Assembly (NCBI GenBank): GCA_031374415.1
Contig: JANMGB010000025.1
Span: 1 to 16,855 of the forward strand
DNA length: 16,855 nt
Source: CANHBY01 sp031374415
Lineage (GTDB): Bacteria; Pseudomonadota; Gammaproteobacteria; Burkholderiales; Burkholderiaceae_C
Reading direction: 5' to 3'
Part shown: in pieces, positions 16,015-16,855 of the stretch
Position numbering within the stretch: position 1 is the stretch's first letter
Layout of the letters: the number at the start of each line of letters is the position of its first letter
Program-made: the position numbers and the translations under genes
Notes under the pieces: generated by a model
The model's database searches: none
Told to the model about the DNA's origin: nothing
What the model saw: only the letters and a program-made list of their open reading frames with translations

Positions 16015-16497
16015 ATGCAGCTGCCGGTGTCGGTGCGCGTTCAAGCCCACGACTTTAGCGTGGCTGTAGAGCAGGCTGCCCTCTTGGTGGCCGCGCCGGG
16101 GGCCGGTGCTGTGGTTGGTTTTGTGGGCTTGGTTCGTGGTGCGTCAGCAGGCCAAGCGCTGCATGGTATGAGCCTGGAGCATTACCCCGGCATGACGGAG
16201 AGCGCCATTGCGTCGGTGGTGGAGCTGGCGCTGGCGCGTTTTGACATTTTGAGCGTGCGGGTGGTTCATCGCATTGGACGCTTGTGTGCAGGCGAGCAGA
16301 TCGTGGGCGTGTGGGTGGCCGCCATGCACCGTGGCGCGGCTTTTCAGGGCGGTGAGTTTGTGATGGACTACCTGAAAACCCAGGCCCCGTTTTGGAAAAA
16401 AGAGCACCGCGTGGATGGTGATCACTGGGTGCAGCCGCGGCCTGAAGATGAGCAGGCCGTGGCGCGGTGGTCTGTGGCTAGTACCCCGTCTCATTGA
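16015..16497 (+). CDS. moaE: Molybdopterin synthase catalytic subunit MoaE
   Basis: The large subunit of molybdopterin synthase binds the pterin substrate and the MoaD tail. The 160-aa protein has GAVVGFVGLVRG at 31-42, LEHYPGMTE, HRIGRL-CAGEQIVGV and YLKTQAPFWKKE, with Lys121 and Lys128 matching E. coli Lys119 and Lys126. ATG 16015 is preceded by GGAGGG at a 5-nt spacing, the best ribosome site in the cluster, and it overlaps the end of moaD. An upstream in-frame extension exists but lies within moaD. The last five codons (Thr-Pro-Ser-His and stop) lie in the right arm of the 137-bp inverted repeat, so the original C-terminus has apparently been replaced. The conserved domain is complete and activity is probably unaffected. 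Confidence 0.95.
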   Translation: MQLPVSVRVQAHDFSVAVEQAALLVAAPGAGAVVGFVGLVRGASAGQALHGMSLEHYPGMTESAIASVVELALARFDILSVRVVHRIGRLCAGEQIVGVWVAAMHRGAAFQGGEFVMDYLKTQAPFWKKEHRVDGDHWVQPRPEDEQAVARWSVASTPSH

Positions 16498-16617
16498 ATT
16501 TGAAAGGTTGAATTGTTGCGGGGCCCATAGTGAAGTACACAGGCTGCTGGATTCCCGCCTGCGCGGGAATGACGTGGGGAGATGCCAACCCCTGCGCCCG
16601 TCATCCCCGCCTTCTCC
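16481..16617 (-). repeat. Right arm of the 137-bp inverted repeat flanking the locus
   Basis: This copy is the reverse complement of 208-344 with 10 mismatches and no gaps. It begins inside moaE, 17 bases before the end of the stop codon, and carries the same palindrome (ATTCCCGC-CTGC-GCGGGAAT, 16551-16570). The outer end carries a single GAAGGC-GGGGATGAC unit pair, not the array seen at the left. The hairpin could act as a 3' border for the moaE transcript, although no T-tract follows. Confidence 0.85.
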
Positions 16618-16855
16618 CTAGCCCGGATATTTCACCAGGTCGCTTGGAGATCGCATGGAAAACCGCATGAATGCTGGCTTTGGCGGCCACGAACACCGAA
16701 GCCACTTTGGGTACAGCGCTACGCACCCATGCGACAGCGTCTGGCCGACCGGATGCGCCCTCAACTCCTCGCCAAGGCCCACCGGCCTTGGCTGCGGCCG
16801 TCTCGGCCACCCCGGCTCGCCCAGCCACTGCCGCATGGGCACGTCCCCGGCGAAA
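16618..16855. other. Unassigned sequence outside the right repeat arm, with a 9-bp-stem inverted repeat
   Basis: No recognisable gene is present. Two short overlapping minus-strand frames of about 75 codons are open here but show no family motif, and one of them ends inside the repeat arm, so I do not call them. A perfect inverted repeat GCCAAGGCC-CACC-GGCCTTGGC lies at 16771-16792 without a T-tract. The boundary next to the repeat reads TAGCCCGGATATTTCACC. It might be the terminus of a degenerate insertion element, but I could not identify one. Confidence 0.3.

Noticed and set aside
4976..16497. A complete molybdenum cofactor locus
   Set aside because: Five genes are here in two separate clusters, but moaC, a moaB/mog gene and moeB are absent from the window, so it is only part of the pathway.
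208..16617. Composite transposon bounded by the inverted repeats
   Set aside because: No transposase, no target-site duplication and no insertion-sequence ends are visible, and the cargo is entirely housekeeping genes.

Overview
This window looks like an ordinary chromosomal stretch of a high-GC betaproteobacterium, most likely order Burkholderiales and family Comamonadaceae. The assignment rests on the strong resemblance of each protein to that group and on the gene order alaA-hom-thrC-moeA-moaD-moaE; no rRNA or other marker is present to confirm it. I see no tRNA, rRNA, CRISPR array, prophage or intact insertion sequence. I count 14 confident protein genes, plus one doubtful short frame.

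Layout. Positions 1-344 are non-coding repeat DNA: a REP-like palindrome, a tandem array of 9/10-bp units (44-225) and one arm of a dispersed repeat (208-344). A minus-strand JmjC-type cupin hydroxylase gene (395-1240) follows, downstream of ppsR (1431-2252). ppsR is divergent from ppsA (2480-4888), which ends in a strong hairpin terminator. A minus-strand NlpC/P60 hydrolase-moaA-mobA cluster runs from 7426 down to 4976. Further right on the minus strand are a PIN-PhoH ATPase gene, a bcp-type peroxiredoxin and an Mth938-domain gene. From 10509 the plus strand carries a compact cluster: alaA, hom, thrC, moeA, moaD, moaE. The last 358 bases hold the second, inverted arm of the dispersed repeat and then 238 bases that I could not assign.

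How the genes work together. PpsR is the kinase/pyrophosphorylase that switches PpsA (pyruvate to phosphoenolpyruvate), and the target Thr and catalytic His are visible in PpsA. Five genes serve molybdenum cofactor synthesis: MoaA starts the pathway from GTP, MoaD and MoaE form molybdopterin synthase, MoeA inserts molybdate, and MobA adds GMP. MoaC and a MoaB/Mog protein are not here and must be encoded elsewhere. AlaA, Hom and ThrC are amino-acid enzymes (alanine; homoserine and threonine) apparently co-transcribed with moeA-moaD-moaE.

I found no convincing undescribed system. The most unusual structure is a 137-bp repeat present once at each end in inverted orientation (208-344 and 16481-16617, about 93% identical). 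It encloses all 14 genes, and its right copy supplies the last five codons and the stop of moaE. Next come the tandem array beside the left copy, a terminator-like hairpin just ahead of phoH, and small sequence oddities in MobA and the peroxiredoxin.
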